Below are positions 16,570 to 26,322 of a DNA stretch of 64,000 bases, one piece after another. Below the pieces are notes generated by a model. It was not told where the DNA came from, made no database searches, and was given only the letters and a program-made list of their open reading frames with translations. The DNA comes from Streptomyces paradoxus (GTDB lineage: Bacteria; Actinomycetota; Actinomycetes; Streptomycetales; Streptomycetaceae), in contig NZ_JACHGV010000009.1 in assembly GCF_014202475.1 (NCBI RefSeq), positions 1 to 64,000 of the forward strand, written 5' to 3'. Position 1 is the stretch's first letter. The number at the start of each line of letters is the position of its first letter. A program made the position numbers and the translations under genes.

Positions 16570-18168
16570 TCAGGCCAGGGCGACGAGATCCGCGTAGTCG
16601 GCGCCCCACAGGTCCTCGACGCCGTCCGGCAAGAGGATGATCCGCTCCGGCTGGAGCGCCTCGACGGCGCCCTCGTCGTGCGTGACGAGGACGACCGCGC
16701 CCTTGTAGGTGCGCAGCGCGCCGAGGATCTCCTCGCGGCTGGCGGGGTCGAGGTTGTTGGTCGGCTCGTCGAGGAGCAGCACGTTCGCCGAGGACACCAC
16801 GAGGGTGGCGAGGGCGAGGCGGGTCTTCTCACCTCCGGAGAGGACGCCGGCCGGCTTGTCGACGTCGTCCCCGGAGAACAGGAACGAGCCGAGCGTCTTG
16901 CGGACCTCCACCAGGTCCAGGTCGGGGGCGGCGGAGCGCATGTTCTCCAGGACCGTGCGCTCCGGGTCGAGGGTCTCGTGCTCCTGCGCGTAGTAGCCGA
17001 GCTTGAGGCCGTGGCCCTCGATGACCTTGCCGGTGTCGGGCTCCTCCGCACCGCCGAGCAGGCGGAGCAGGGTCGTCTTGCCGGCGCCGTTGAGGCCGAG
17101 GATGACGACGCGTGAGCCCTTGTCGATGGCCAGGTCGACGTCGGTGAAGATCTCCAGCGATCCGTAGGACTTCGACAGGCCCTCGGCCATGAGGGGGGTC
17201 TTGCCGCACGGGGAGGGCTCGGGGAAGCGCAGCTTGGCGACCTTGTCGGACTTCCGCTCGGCCTCAAGGCCGGCCAGCAGCTTGTCCGCCCGGCGGGCCA
17301 TGTTCTGCGCGGCGACGGTCTTGGTGGCCTTGGCCCGCATCTTGTCGGCCTGCGAATGCAGCGCGGAGGCCTTCTTCTCGGCGTTCTGCCGCTCGCGCTT
17401 GCGGCGCTTCTCGTCGGCCTCGCGCTGCTGCTGGTAGAGCTTCCAGCCCATGTTGTAGATGTCGATCTGGGCGCGGTTGGCGTCCAGGTAGAACACCTTG
17501 TTCACGACCGTCTCGACCAGGTCGACGTCGTGGGAGATCACGATGAAGCCGCCGCGGTAGGTCTTCAGGTAGTCGCGCAGCCAGACGATCGAGTCGGCGT
17601 CGAGGTGGTTCGTGGGCTCGTCGAGCAGCAGGGTGTCCGCGTCGGAGAACAGGATGCGGGCCAGCTCGATACGGCGGCGCTGACCGCCGGAGAGGGTGTG
17701 CAGCGGCTGGCCGAGGACCCGGTCGGGCAGGTTGAGCGCGGCGGCGATGGTGGCGGCCTCGGCCTCGGCGGCGTACCCGCCCTTGGTGAGGAACTCCGTC
17801 TCCTGACGCTCGTACTGCCTGAGCGCCTTCTCGCGGGTGGCGCCCTGGCCGTTGGCGATGCGCTGCTCGTTGTCGCGCATCTTGCGGATCAGCACGTCCA
17901 GGCCGCGCGCGGACAGGATGCGGTCGCGGGCGAGAATGTCGAGGTCGCCGGTGCGGGGGTCCTGCGGAAGGTAGCCGACCTCGCCGGAGCGGGTGATGGC
18001 GCCGCCGGCGGGCATGCCCTCGCCGGCCAGGCACTTGGTGAGGGTGGTCTTCCCCGCGCCGTTGCGGCCGACCAGGCCGATGCGGTCGCCCTTGGCGATG
18101 CGGAACGAGGCGTTTTCGATGAGGACGCGGGCACCGGCGCGCAGCTCGATACCGGAGGCGGAGATCAC
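16570..18168 (-). CDS. ABC-F family ATPase
   Basis: A 532-aa soluble protein with two ABC domains and no membrane segment. First Walker A is GRNGAGKT (residues 34-41) with signature LSGGQRRR; second is GLNGAGKT with signature LSGGEKTR. A charged linker rich in Arg/Lys/Glu (QQQREADEKRRKRERQNAEKK) separates them. ABC-F proteins act on the ribosome E site in translation. The conserved chromosomal position suggests a housekeeping factor of the EttA/Uup type rather than an antibiotic-resistance protein. ATG 18168 is followed directly by the conserved ABC start and faces the VOC gene divergently. Confidence 0.9.
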   Translation of the reverse strand: MISASGIELRAGARVLIENASFRIAKGDRIGLVGRNGAGKTTLTKCLAGEGMPAGGAITRSGEVGYLPQDPRTGDLDILARDRILSARGLDVLIRKMRDNEQRIANGQGATREKALRQYERQETEFLTKGGYAAEAEAATIAAALNLPDRVLGQPLHTLSGGQRRRIELARILFSDADTLLLDEPTNHLDADSIVWLRDYLKTYRGGFIVISHDVDLVETVVNKVFYLDANRAQIDIYNMGWKLYQQQREADEKRRKRERQNAEKKASALHSQADKMRAKATKTVAAQNMARRADKLLAGLEAERKSDKVAKLRFPEPSPCGKTPLMAEGLSKSYGSLEIFTDVDLAIDKGSRVVILGLNGAGKTTLLRLLGGAEEPDTGKVIEGHGLKLGYYAQEHETLDPERTVLENMRSAAPDLDLVEVRKTLGSFLFSGDDVDKPAGVLSGGEKTRLALATLVVSSANVLLLDEPTNNLDPASREEILGALRTYKGAVVLVTHDEGAVEALQPERIILLPDGVEDLWGADYADLVALA

Positions 18169-18430
18169 GGACAGACTCCAGGGCGGATACGGGGGCGGGA
18201 TGGACGGCTGAGGACGTTCCCGCCGTCTAATGCGCGAGGAGAATGGCCATGGGGGACAGTCTAACGGGGGCGTGCAACCACTTTTTCTGTGTGCGGGTGT
18301 TCGATCACCGGCGGCCCGGCGGAGGGCCGTTGTCAGTGGCCGGTGGAAGACTGAACAGCGGGCCGGGAACGGGCCGGAATCCGGCTCCCGGCAGGGGGAA
18401 CACCCGGCGAGACACGAGGAAGTGATCGCG

Positions 18431-18844
18431 ATGGCAGGTACGTCCGGCGGGCGTCCGAGTATCTACCCCACGCTGCTGTACGCCGACGCGAAGGCGGCGA
18501 TCCGGCAGCTCACGGAGGCCTTCGGCTTCACGGAGCTGTCGGTGTACGAGGGCGAGGACGGCTCGGTGCTGCACGCCGAGCTGGCACAGGGCAACGGCGC
18601 GGTGATGGTCGGCACCAAGGGCCGGGGCGGCCCGTTCGACGCGGCCATGAAGGACGCGGGCACCACGGGGGTGTACGTGGTGGTGGACGACGTGGACGGG
18701 CACCACCGCCGCGCCGTGGACCACGGCGTGGAGGTGCTGATGCCCCCGACGGACCAGGACTACGGATCGCGGGACTACCTGGCCCGGGACCTCGAGGGCA
18801 ACGTGTGGAGCTTCGGGACGTACGCGCCCGAGATACCGGGCTGA
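18431..18844 (+). CDS. VOC-superfamily (glyoxalase-like) protein
   Basis: A 137-aa protein with a paired beta-alpha-beta-beta-beta pattern: PTLLYADAKAAIRQLTEAFGF, then GVYVVVDDVDGHHRRAVDHG, ending YLARDLEGNVWSFGTY. This is the PhnB/YycE-like branch of the vicinal-oxygen-chelate fold. Some members confer bleomycin-type resistance, others are isomerases or dioxygenases; no specific function is evident here. ATG 18431 follows GAGGAAGTGATCGCG. Confidence 0.8.
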   Translation: MAGTSGGRPSIYPTLLYADAKAAIRQLTEAFGFTELSVYEGEDGSVLHAELAQGNGAVMVGTKGRGGPFDAAMKDAGTTGVYVVVDDVDGHHRRAVDHGVEVLMPPTDQDYGSRDYLARDLEGNVWSFGTYAPEIPG

Positions 18845-18869
18845 CGGCCCCGGGACCCGGGCGCCGGCC

Positions 18870-20195
18870 CTAGCTGCCCCCGGTGTGCACCTGGAAGGCG
18901 GCCCGGCGGACGGCCTTGGCCAGGGCCGGGTCGGGGTGTGCGGCGGCGAGGGCGACCAGGACCTGCACGGTGCGCGGGTGTCCCACGGCGCGTACCTCGT
19001 CCAGCAGCATCGGGACGGTCGGCTGGATCGCGGACTCCAGGTGGCGCACCAGCAGCGGCGCCTCCCCGTGGTCGGCGACGGCGGCCGCGGTGTCCACCCA
19101 CAGCCAGGTCGCCTCCTCGCGGGTGAGGACCTCGTGGGCGTCCTCGGGGTCGGCGCCGTCGTGCTCGGCCAGCCACAGCAGCGCGTACGGCCGGAGCGTG
19201 GGCTCGTCCAGCACGCCGCGGACGTCCGGCTCGGCGGGGGCGCCGACCACGCGCAGCGCTTCGAAGGCGAGGCCGCGCAGCAGGGCGTCCTCACCGCGGG
19301 CGGCGCCGAGGAGCTCGGTGACGGCGCTGCCGACGGGGCGGGCGGCGAGCCAGGCCCGGTACTCGGCGCGGGCCGCGTTCGGGCGCAGCTGGGCGCAGCC
19401 GCGGAGCATGTCGTCGGCGGCCTGCTCGATGTTCCCGGCGGGGCTCTGCGCGGCGACGCAGATCTGCTCCAGCTTGACCCAGACGGCCCAGCTGCCGAGC
19501 GGGGTGAGGGTGGCCTGGCCGTCGCCGTAGGTGAGGGCTCCGACGGAGGCGAGGGCGCGCAGGGCCCAGTCGAGCAGGGGGGCGAGCGGGGCGTCGGTGG
19601 GCTCCGGTTCGGCCGGCGGCTCGGGCTGGGGGCCGTAGGGGATCTCGCAGCGGGCGGTGCGCAGCTCGGTGACGCGCTGCTCCAGGAGGTCCAGGAGCTG
19701 CTCCACGGGGACGGGCCCGGCGGACAGCTGGAGGAAGGACAGCGCCTGCGGCATGGCGGAGACGACCTCGGCGACGGCGGCGGGCTCGTGCTCCTCGGGC
19801 TCCGGATGGGCGAGCGACCAGGCGTCGAAGAGCGCGACCCAGCCGCGCAGCACGGCGCTGTCGTCGCGGTCCCAGGCGCGCAGCCGCCAGCCGGGGCGGG
19901 CGCTGTCGCCGTGCACCTCGACGAGGCCGGCGAGGCGGGCGGTGTCCCAGTCGGCTCTGACCTGAGCCGGTGTCAGGCCCAGCTCGCGGGCGGCCCGTTC
20001 GGCCGTCGCGTCGGAGAGGGTGGCCTTGCCGTCGTCGGTGGCGCTGTCCCGGCCGGGGCCGAGGGCGGCGTCGGCCCAGCGCGCGACGCGGGCCGCGGCG
20101 GCGAGACCTGAGCGTGCCATTCTGGCCAGCTCCGCCGGTGCCGGGGTGCCCTCCGGGGGGCGTGGTGCGGGGCGGCGCGAGCGCCGCTGGTTCAT
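18870..20195 (-). CDS. Conserved actinobacterial protein of unknown function
   Basis: A 441-aa soluble, Ala/Leu/Glu-rich protein. After a basic, Pro-rich N-terminus (to about residue 30) comes a helical region with a possible winged-helix segment (LSDATAERAARELGLTPAQVRADWDTARLAGLVEV). A Pro/Glu linker follows (PQPEPPAEPEPTDAP), then a second winged-helix-like part (WALRALASVGALTYGDGQATLTPLG), and finally HEAT-like helical repeats to the C-terminus. I do not recognise the family. ATG 20195 has no strong ribosome site; a frame continues to 20345 but its composition looks non-coding. Confidence 0.7.
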   Translation of the reverse strand: MNQRRSRRPAPRPPEGTPAPAELARMARSGLAAAARVARWADAALGPGRDSATDDGKATLSDATAERAARELGLTPAQVRADWDTARLAGLVEVHGDSARPGWRLRAWDRDDSAVLRGWVALFDAWSLAHPEPEEHEPAAVAEVVSAMPQALSFLQLSAGPVPVEQLLDLLEQRVTELRTARCEIPYGPQPEPPAEPEPTDAPLAPLLDWALRALASVGALTYGDGQATLTPLGSWAVWVKLEQICVAAQSPAGNIEQAADDMLRGCAQLRPNAARAEYRAWLAARPVGSAVTELLGAARGEDALLRGLAFEALRVVGAPAEPDVRGVLDEPTLRPYALLWLAEHDGADPEDAHEVLTREEATWLWVDTAAAVADHGEAPLLVRHLESAIQPTVPMLLDEVRAVGHPRTVQVLVALAAAHPDPALAKAVRRAAFQVHTGGS

Positions 20196-20526
20196 CGCTT
20201 GCGGGGCGGCGGCCAGGGGTCGCGGGCGGACGAGTCGAAGCCTGGAGTCGCGCGGGATACGGGACGTCACGGGTGCAGTCTTCCGGTTGACGGTCCGAAA
20301 ACCCAAACGGAATGTCACGGCGGGCGACGGGGATGGCCAACGCACCGGTTCCTGGGAATGGTCGAGGGCCGGGAACCGGCCAGTGGTACGACGCTAAACG
20401 GAATCATCGCGACCGGTCGGCACAGAGGACGCCGGAACGCGGTTGCGACGGGGTGAAGGGGGCGTGAACGGGGGGTGCGTGAGGAGACGGCCCGGGAAGG
20501 CGGGGCGGCGGCCGGCGGGTACGGGG
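20196..20526 (-). promoter_or_regulatory. 331-base upstream region of the 441-aa gene
   Basis: No gene is seen. It contains an 8-bp perfect inverted repeat (CCGGTTCC at 20345-20352, GGAACCGG at 20372-20379) and two copies of AAACGGAAT (20305-20313 and 20396-20404), 91 bases apart. Both could be regulator sites for the minus-strand gene. The remainder, towards the hydrolase stop at 20527, shows nothing notable. Confidence 0.4.
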
Positions 20527-21654
20527 TCACATGAGGGGCGTCAGGAAGCGCCGGAGCGCTTCCTCGTAGGCCTCCGGGTCGGCGTTCCACATGGCTCCGT
20601 GGGGTGCGTTGCGGACGGTGCGCAGGGCGACCATGTCGGGGCGGGCGTCGGCGAGCCGGCGGGAGAGCTGCCAGGGGGCGACGGTGTCGTCGGGGCCGTG
20701 GACGACGAGCGCCGGGACGCGCAGCCCGCCGGAGGGAGCGGTGCCCGCGACACGGCCGCCGGGCAGGCCGGTGCGGCCCTGGGCGGCCCGGACCGCGAGG
20801 GGCAGCAGCGCGCCCGGGGTGCGGCGGGCCGAGGCCAGGGCGCGCAGGGTGGTCTCCCAGGCGAGCACCGGGGAGTCCAGGACGAGTCCAGACACGCGGT
20901 CGCGCAGCCCCGAGTGCGCGGCGGCGCGCAGGGCCATGGTGGCGCCCGTGGACCAGCCGTGCAGGACGACCTGGCGGGCTCCGTAACGCACGGCGTAGCG
21001 GATGGCGGCGTCGAGGTCGCGCCACTCGGTCTCGCCGAGGTGGTTCAGGCCGTCGGACGGGCGGGGTGCGCCCAGGTCGCCGCGGTAGGCGAGGGCGAGC
21101 ACCGGGAAGTGGCTGCGGTGCAGGAACGGCATGACGTTCATGGCGAGTTCGCGGGTGGCGCCCAGGCCGTGCACGGCGATCACCCAGGTGTCCCGCTTGC
21201 CCGGCACGAACCAGGCGGGCAGGGCGCCGAGTTCGCCGGGGACGTCGACGTCGGCGTGTTCGAGTCCGAGGGCGGCGCCCGGATTGCCGACGTACACGTT
21301 CGGCGTGAGCCAGACCTTGTCACCGGGCTTCAGCGTGCCGTGGGTGACGCTCTCCAGGCGGCGCACGACGGTGTCGGCGGGATGCGGGGCGCCCGTCAGG
21401 ACGGGGCCGACGACCGCGTGCGAGCCGTTGCCGGACAGGCCGTAGCGGCCGGGGCGCAGGGCGGCGAGGTCCCGGGTGAGGCTGATCTGCCCGGCGGCGG
21501 TGCCGTGCACGGTGAGCCGGGGTTCGGTGGGCAGGGGCCTGCCGGGGGGCGCCTTGAGCGCGGCGTCGCTGGCGAGCCGGCCGGCGGCCACCGCGGCGGC
21601 ACCGGCACCGATGACGGCGGTGACGGCAGCGGCCGCCGCTTTGACAGTGCGCAC
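20527..21654 (-). CDS. Alpha/beta hydrolase, membrane-anchored or exported
   Basis: A 375-aa protein. A hydrophobic N-terminal helix (residues 5-27) may be an uncleaved anchor or signal. The hydrolase core carries HGLGATRE, the nucleophile elbow GWSTGA (Ser), an Asp in VHGPDDTVAPW and the last His in APHGAMW, giving a complete Ser-Asp-His set. It resembles secreted esterases/lipases of actinobacteria. The GTG start at 21654 gives the expected basic start of the helix. Substrate unknown. Confidence 0.82.
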   Translation of the reverse strand: MRTVKAAAAAVTAVIGAGAAAVAAGRLASDAALKAPPGRPLPTEPRLTVHGTAAGQISLTRDLAALRPGRYGLSGNGSHAVVGPVLTGAPHPADTVVRRLESVTHGTLKPGDKVWLTPNVYVGNPGAALGLEHADVDVPGELGALPAWFVPGKRDTWVIAVHGLGATRELAMNVMPFLHRSHFPVLALAYRGDLGAPRPSDGLNHLGETEWRDLDAAIRYAVRYGARQVVLHGWSTGATMALRAAAHSGLRDRVSGLVLDSPVLAWETTLRALASARRTPGALLPLAVRAAQGRTGLPGGRVAGTAPSGGLRVPALVVHGPDDTVAPWQLSRRLADARPDMVALRTVRNAPHGAMWNADPEAYEEALRRFLTPLM

Positions 21655-21733
21655 GGATCCAGTGTCCTGGCGGATTCCGCGGGCGACCAGTGGGAGGCAG
21701 CGGCGGGGTGACGTCCGCGGCGGCCGGGAGGGC

Positions 21734-22465
21734 TCAGCCTCGCTGGCCGTAATCGCGCAGGCGTTCCTCCACCTCGGTCAGCTGCTCCCGGGACAGCAGG
21801 CTCGGGGCATGGCCGGGCACCGAGGCGGCGGTCAGCCACAGGCGGCACATCCACTCCAGCTGCGCGGTGCGGTCGTAGGCCTGGGCGAGAGTGGTGCCGT
21901 GGGTGACGGTGCCGTGGTTCCGGAGGAGGCAGCCGGAGCGGCCGACGAGGGCGCGGAGCATGTTCTCGGCCAACTCGTCGGTGCCGTAGGTGGCGTACGG
22001 GGCGACCCGGACGGGTCCGCCGAGCGCCGCGGCCATGTAGTGGATCAGCGGGAGCTCGCTCACGAGGGTCGAGACGGCCGTCGCGTGGACGGCGTGGGTG
22101 TGGACGACGGCCCGCGCGTCGGTCGTGCGGTAGACCGCGAGGTGCATGGGCAGCTCGCTGGTGGGGACGAGGGTGCCGAGGACCTGCCGGCCGTCGAGGC
22201 CGACGCCGGTCACGTCGTCCGGGGTCAGCCGGTCATAGGGCACGCCCGACGGCGTGACCAGGACGGTTTCGCCGACGCGTACGGAGACGTTGCCGGACGT
22301 GCCGACGACGAGTCCGTCCGCGACAGTGCGGCGGGCCGCCGCGACGAGGTCCTCCCAGGCGCGCGTCTCCTCGGGGCGCGCGCTCCTGCGCCGCGGCTCC
22401 CCCGCGTCCCGTCCGCCCTCTCGTGCGTCCGCCGTGCCCGGCTCGTCGCCTCGCTGCTCAGCCAT
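21734..22465 (-). CDS. Class II aldolase/adducin family protein
   Basis: A 243-aa protein with an extended charged N-terminus (about 35 residues), then the class II aldolase fold. Visible are GTSGNVSVR, the zinc-binding HTHAVHATA pair, the Glu in TSELPMH, and the C-terminal RNHGTVTHG His. These match fuculose-1-phosphate aldolase-like enzymes, which cleave sugar phosphates. ATG 22465 is the first start in frame. It is divergent from the GH25 gene; no kinase or isomerase gene is adjacent to indicate the sugar. Confidence 0.88.
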   Translation of the reverse strand: MAEQRGDEPGTADAREGGRDAGEPRRRSARPEETRAWEDLVAAARRTVADGLVVGTSGNVSVRVGETVLVTPSGVPYDRLTPDDVTGVGLDGRQVLGTLVPTSELPMHLAVYRTTDARAVVHTHAVHATAVSTLVSELPLIHYMAAALGGPVRVAPYATYGTDELAENMLRALVGRSGCLLRNHGTVTHGTTLAQAYDRTAQLEWMCRLWLTAASVPGHAPSLLSREQLTEVEERLRDYGQRG

Positions 22466-22599
22466 GCCGCGATCCTGCCAGGCAAGGGCTCAATGCGCCG
22501 CCGGGCGGGGGCACTTACCGAAGGTCTCCGGGCATTCGACGATCTTCCGGTACGCTCCGTGAGTTTTGCCTTACACATCGTCATTCCGGGGGGAATCGC

Positions 22600-23352
22600 A
22601 TGGCCCGTGACCGCACACCGACCCGACACCGCGGCCGCTTACTGGCGGCATCCGCGGCCGCACTCACCCTGGGCGGGGCCGCGCTCGCCGAGGTTCCGGC
22701 CTCGGCGGCGAGCCGCCCGAAGGGGCACGACGTCTCGTCCCACCAGAGGAACGTCGACTGGCCCGGCGCCAGGACGAAGGGCGCCCGGTTCGTCTACGTC
22801 AAGGCGACCGAGTCCACCACGTACCGCAACCCCTACTTCGCCCGGCAGTACGACGGTTCGCGCGCGGCGGGCCTGGTGCGCGGCGCCTACCACTTCGCCT
22901 TGCCGGACCGGTCCTCCGGCCGGGCACAGGCGGCGCACTTCGTGCGCAACGGCGGCAGCTGGACGGCGGACGGCTGGACGCTGCCGCCCGCGCTCGACAT
23001 CGAATACAACCCGTACGACGAGAAGCGCAGGTGCTACGGCCTGACCAGGGCGGGAATGGTCAGCTGGATCAAGGCGTTCAGCGACGAGACCAAGCGGCTC
23101 ACCGGCCGCCGCCCGGTGATCTACACGACCACCCACTGGTGGAACACCTGCACGGGTGGCAGCCGCACCCTCGCCGCCGGCCACGCCCTGTGGATCGCCC
23201 GCTACGACGCCACCGGCCCCGGGGCGCTGCCGGCCGGCTGGTCCTCCTGGACCTTCTGGCAGTACGACAACGGCGGCGGAACCCTCCCGGGTGACCAGAA
23301 CCTCTTCAACGGGTCACTCGATCGGCTGAAGCGGTTCGCGCGGGGCGCCTAG
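22600..23352 (+). CDS. Secreted GH25 muramidase (lysozyme)
   Basis: A 250-aa secreted protein. The signal peptide (about residues 1-38) has a basic start and ends near AEVPASAAS. The GH25 barrel begins GHDVSSHQRNVDW, has the catalytic Asp-x-Glu pair in PALDIEYNP, and ends WQYDNGG. It should hydrolyse peptidoglycan (N-acetylmuramidase). ATG 22600 follows GGGGGGAA. It may act in cell-wall turnover or compete with other bacteria. Confidence 0.92.
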   Translation: MARDRTPTRHRGRLLAASAAALTLGGAALAEVPASAASRPKGHDVSSHQRNVDWPGARTKGARFVYVKATESTTYRNPYFARQYDGSRAAGLVRGAYHFALPDRSSGRAQAAHFVRNGGSWTADGWTLPPALDIEYNPYDEKRRCYGLTRAGMVSWIKAFSDETKRLTGRRPVIYTTTHWWNTCTGGSRTLAAGHALWIARYDATGPGALPAGWSSWTFWQYDNGGGTLPGDQNLFNGSLDRLKRFARGA

Positions 23353-23426
23353 CCGACGGGCGTAGGGGCGGCCGTCCCGGGGCGTTGCCCCGACCCCCCT
23401 GTGCGGTCACCCCTGCGCCCCTCCCA

Positions 23427-23448
23427 GTTCATCTTCCGTTCACTCAGG
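23427..23448 (+). promoter_or_regulatory. PHO box (PhoP direct repeats) upstream of pit
   Basis: Two adjoining 11-bp direct repeat units, GTTCATCTTCC at 23427-23437 and GTTCACTCAGG at 23438-23448, fit the Streptomyces PhoP consensus (GTTCA plus six). A weaker third unit, TTGCCTACGGT, follows. The site ends 47 bases before the transporter start, so it would overlap the promoter. Confidence 0.8.
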
Positions 23449-23495
23449 TTGCCTACGGTCGTCCAGCCAATGACCTCGAACGATTGCCTGGGTAA

Positions 23496-24740
<1,245 letters not shown>

Positions 24741-24774
24741 CCCCGCCCACCGGCAACAAGGAAGAGTCTCCGAT

Positions 24775-24996
24775 ATGAAGATCGACTGGGCGGCCCTCGG
24801 CTCCGTGTTCGGCGTCAGCCTCGTGGTCACCGTGGCTCTCGTGGGCCTGTTCACCCTCGGCATCACCGGTCTGTCCCGCCGCGAGCGGGCGGTGGCCCAG
24901 GGCGGGTCCGCGGGCCTCGCCGTCACCGGCGCGTACGCGTGTTTCGCGGCGTGCGCGGCGGCCGTCGGGTACGGCATCTACCTGATCGTGGCCTGA
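24775..24996 (+). CDS. Small membrane protein downstream of pit
   Basis: A 73-aa protein with two hydrophobic helices (about residues 9-32 and 43-70) joined by a basic loop (SRRERAV). It follows the phosphate transporter in the same direction with a GGAAGAG ribosome site and is ended by a strong hairpin, so it is probably co-transcribed. Its function is unknown; an accessory subunit is possible. Confidence 0.82.
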   Translation: MKIDWAALGSVFGVSLVVTVALVGLFTLGITGLSRRERAVAQGGSAGLAVTGAYACFAACAAAVGYGIYLIVA

Positions 24997-25018
24997 CGGC
25001 CCGACCGCACATCGTCCG

Positions 25019-25053
25019 CCGGGCGGCACGGGACTTGGTCCTGTGCCGCCCGG
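25019..25053 (+). terminator. Strong hairpin terminator after the pit operon
   Basis: A 16-bp stem (25019-25034 with 25038-25053) with a single G-U wobble and a 3-base loop, 22 bases after the stop of the small membrane protein. No U-run follows. Confidence 0.8.
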
Positions 25054-25111
25054 TCGTCGTGTGTACCCAGGGGGCGGTGTGGGGTTCTCCACACTCTCCC
25101 CTCGCAGGTCA

Positions 25112-25258
25112 ACGGCAAGTTGACGGCGGTTCGCGGCCGTGGTGGACTGCCGGGGCCAGTACGGCGGCAGGAGAGGAAGCCGGTGCAAGTCCGGCGCGGT
25201 CCCGCCACTGTCACCGGGGTAGCAATCCCCGGGAGCCAGGAACTCTCACCGCCGGTCT
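25112..25258 (+). promoter_or_regulatory. Cobalamin (AdoCbl) riboswitch
   Basis: The conserved B12 box and its neighbours are visible at 25177-25210: AGCCGGTGCAAGTCCGG, followed by CGGTCCCGCCACTGT. A closing stem can be drawn between GACGGCGGT (25122-25130) and CACCGCCGG near 25247. Edges are approximate. The riboswitch precedes the 13-gene cobalamin operon and should repress it when adenosylcobalamin is abundant. In actinobacteria such elements usually act on translation or by termination; no separate terminator is evident before cobD. Confidence 0.88.
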
Positions 25259-25303
25259 CGTCGAACCAGGGCGTGGACACCCTGAGTGAGGACACATATC
25301 GCC

Positions 25304-25363
25304 ATGCGCGGCTGCCGATCGAGCTTCAACACCCCACCCCCGCCTGCCCTCCTGGCCGGCTGA
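25304..25363 (+). CDS. Putative 19-aa leader peptide between riboswitch and cobD
   Basis: A 20-codon ORF (ATG 25304, TGA 25361-25363) lies in the gap between the riboswitch and cobD. It has a good ribosome site (GAGGAC at 25288-25293, 10 bases upstream), while cobD, starting 4 bases after the stop, has none. The peptide contains four consecutive Pro codons (residues 11-14), a possible ribosome-pausing site. I infer a coupling or leader peptide; no homolog is known to me and it may be fortuitous. Confidence 0.4.
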   Translation: MRGCRSSFNTPPPPALLAG

Positions 25364-25367
25364 GCCC

Positions 25368-26321
25368 ATGGGTGCCGGTCGCGTCTTCGCGTACGGTGCC
25401 GCCGCCGGTCTGATCGGTGACCTGCTGCTCGGTGATCCTCGCCGGGGGCATCCGGTCGCCGCGTTCGGACGGGCCGCGGGTGCCGTGGAACGGGTGCTGT
25501 GGCGGGACCACCGCGGGTGGGGCGCGCTGCACACCGCCGTGTGTGCCGGAGGGGCCGTCGCCCTCGGGTCCGTCGCCGCGCGTGCCGTGCGGACGTCCCC
25601 CGTCGCCTCCGTCGCGCTGACCGGCGCCGCCACCTGGGCCGTCGTCGGGGGGACTTCGCTCGCCCGGGAGGCGCGGACCATCGGGCGTGCCCTGGAGGCC
25701 GGTGACGTCGAGGCGGCCCGGGCCCGGCTGCCGCATCTGTGCGGGCGGGACCCCCAGGCCCTCGACGCCGACGGCATGGCCCGGGCCGTGGTCGAGTCCG
25801 TCGCCGAGAACACCTCCGACGCGGTGGTCGGGGCGCTGGTGTGGGGGGCCGTCGGCGGGGTGCCGGGGCTGCTCGGGTTCCGGGCCGTCAACACCCTGGA
25901 CGCCATGGTCGGGCACAGGTCGGCCCGCTACCGCCGGTACGGCTGGGCCTCCGCGCGGCTGGACGACGTCGCGGGGTGGCCGGGAGCGCGGCTGACCGCG
26001 GTCCTCGCCGTCCTGGCCGGGCCGGATCCGCGGGGGGCCGTGCGGGCCTGGCGGGCGGATGCGGCGCAGCATCCGAGTCCCAACGCCGGGCCCGTGGAGG
26101 CCTCGTTCGCCGGGGCGCTCGGGGTGCGTCTCGGCGGGACGCTCTCGTACGGCGGGCGGGTGGAGCACCGGCCCGTGCTGAACACGCAGGGGCGTGCCGT
26201 CGGTACGCACGACGTCGAACGGGCCGTGCGGCTGTCGAAGCGCGTGACCTGGCTCGCGCTCGGGGTGTGCGCGGGCGCGCGGATGCTCAAGGGTGCGCGG
26301 TTGCCGAAGAGGGGGAAATGA
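25368..26321 (+). CDS. cobD: Adenosylcobinamide-phosphate synthase CobD/CbiB
   Basis: A 317-aa membrane protein with the family blocks GDLLLGDPRRGHPVAAFG near the start, VVESVAENTSDAVVGALVWGAVGGVPG (about residues 142-168), FRAVNTLDAMVGHRS and SPNAGPVEASFAGALGVRLGG. It attaches the aminopropanol (phosphate) arm to cobyric acid. ATG 25368 is the first start in frame and lacks a ribosome site. It is the first large gene after the riboswitch and is separated from cobQ by one base. Confidence 0.92.
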   Translation: MGAGRVFAYGAAAGLIGDLLLGDPRRGHPVAAFGRAAGAVERVLWRDHRGWGALHTAVCAGGAVALGSVAARAVRTSPVASVALTGAATWAVVGGTSLAREARTIGRALEAGDVEAARARLPHLCGRDPQALDADGMARAVVESVAENTSDAVVGALVWGAVGGVPGLLGFRAVNTLDAMVGHRSARYRRYGWASARLDDVAGWPGARLTAVLAVLAGPDPRGAVRAWRADAAQHPSPNAGPVEASFAGALGVRLGGTLSYGGRVEHRPVLNTQGRAVGTHDVERAVRLSKRVTWLALGVCAGARMLKGARLPKRGK

Positions 26322-26322
26322 C

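Noticed and set aside
16570..18168. ABC-F gene as an antibiotic-resistance determinant
   Set aside because: Its neighbours are housekeeping genes, there is no biosynthetic cluster, and position and sequence fit a conserved chromosomal ABC-F protein.
20196..20345. N-terminal extension of the 441-aa protein
   Set aside because: The added 50 residues are basic and unstructured in appearance and cross likely promoter motifs.
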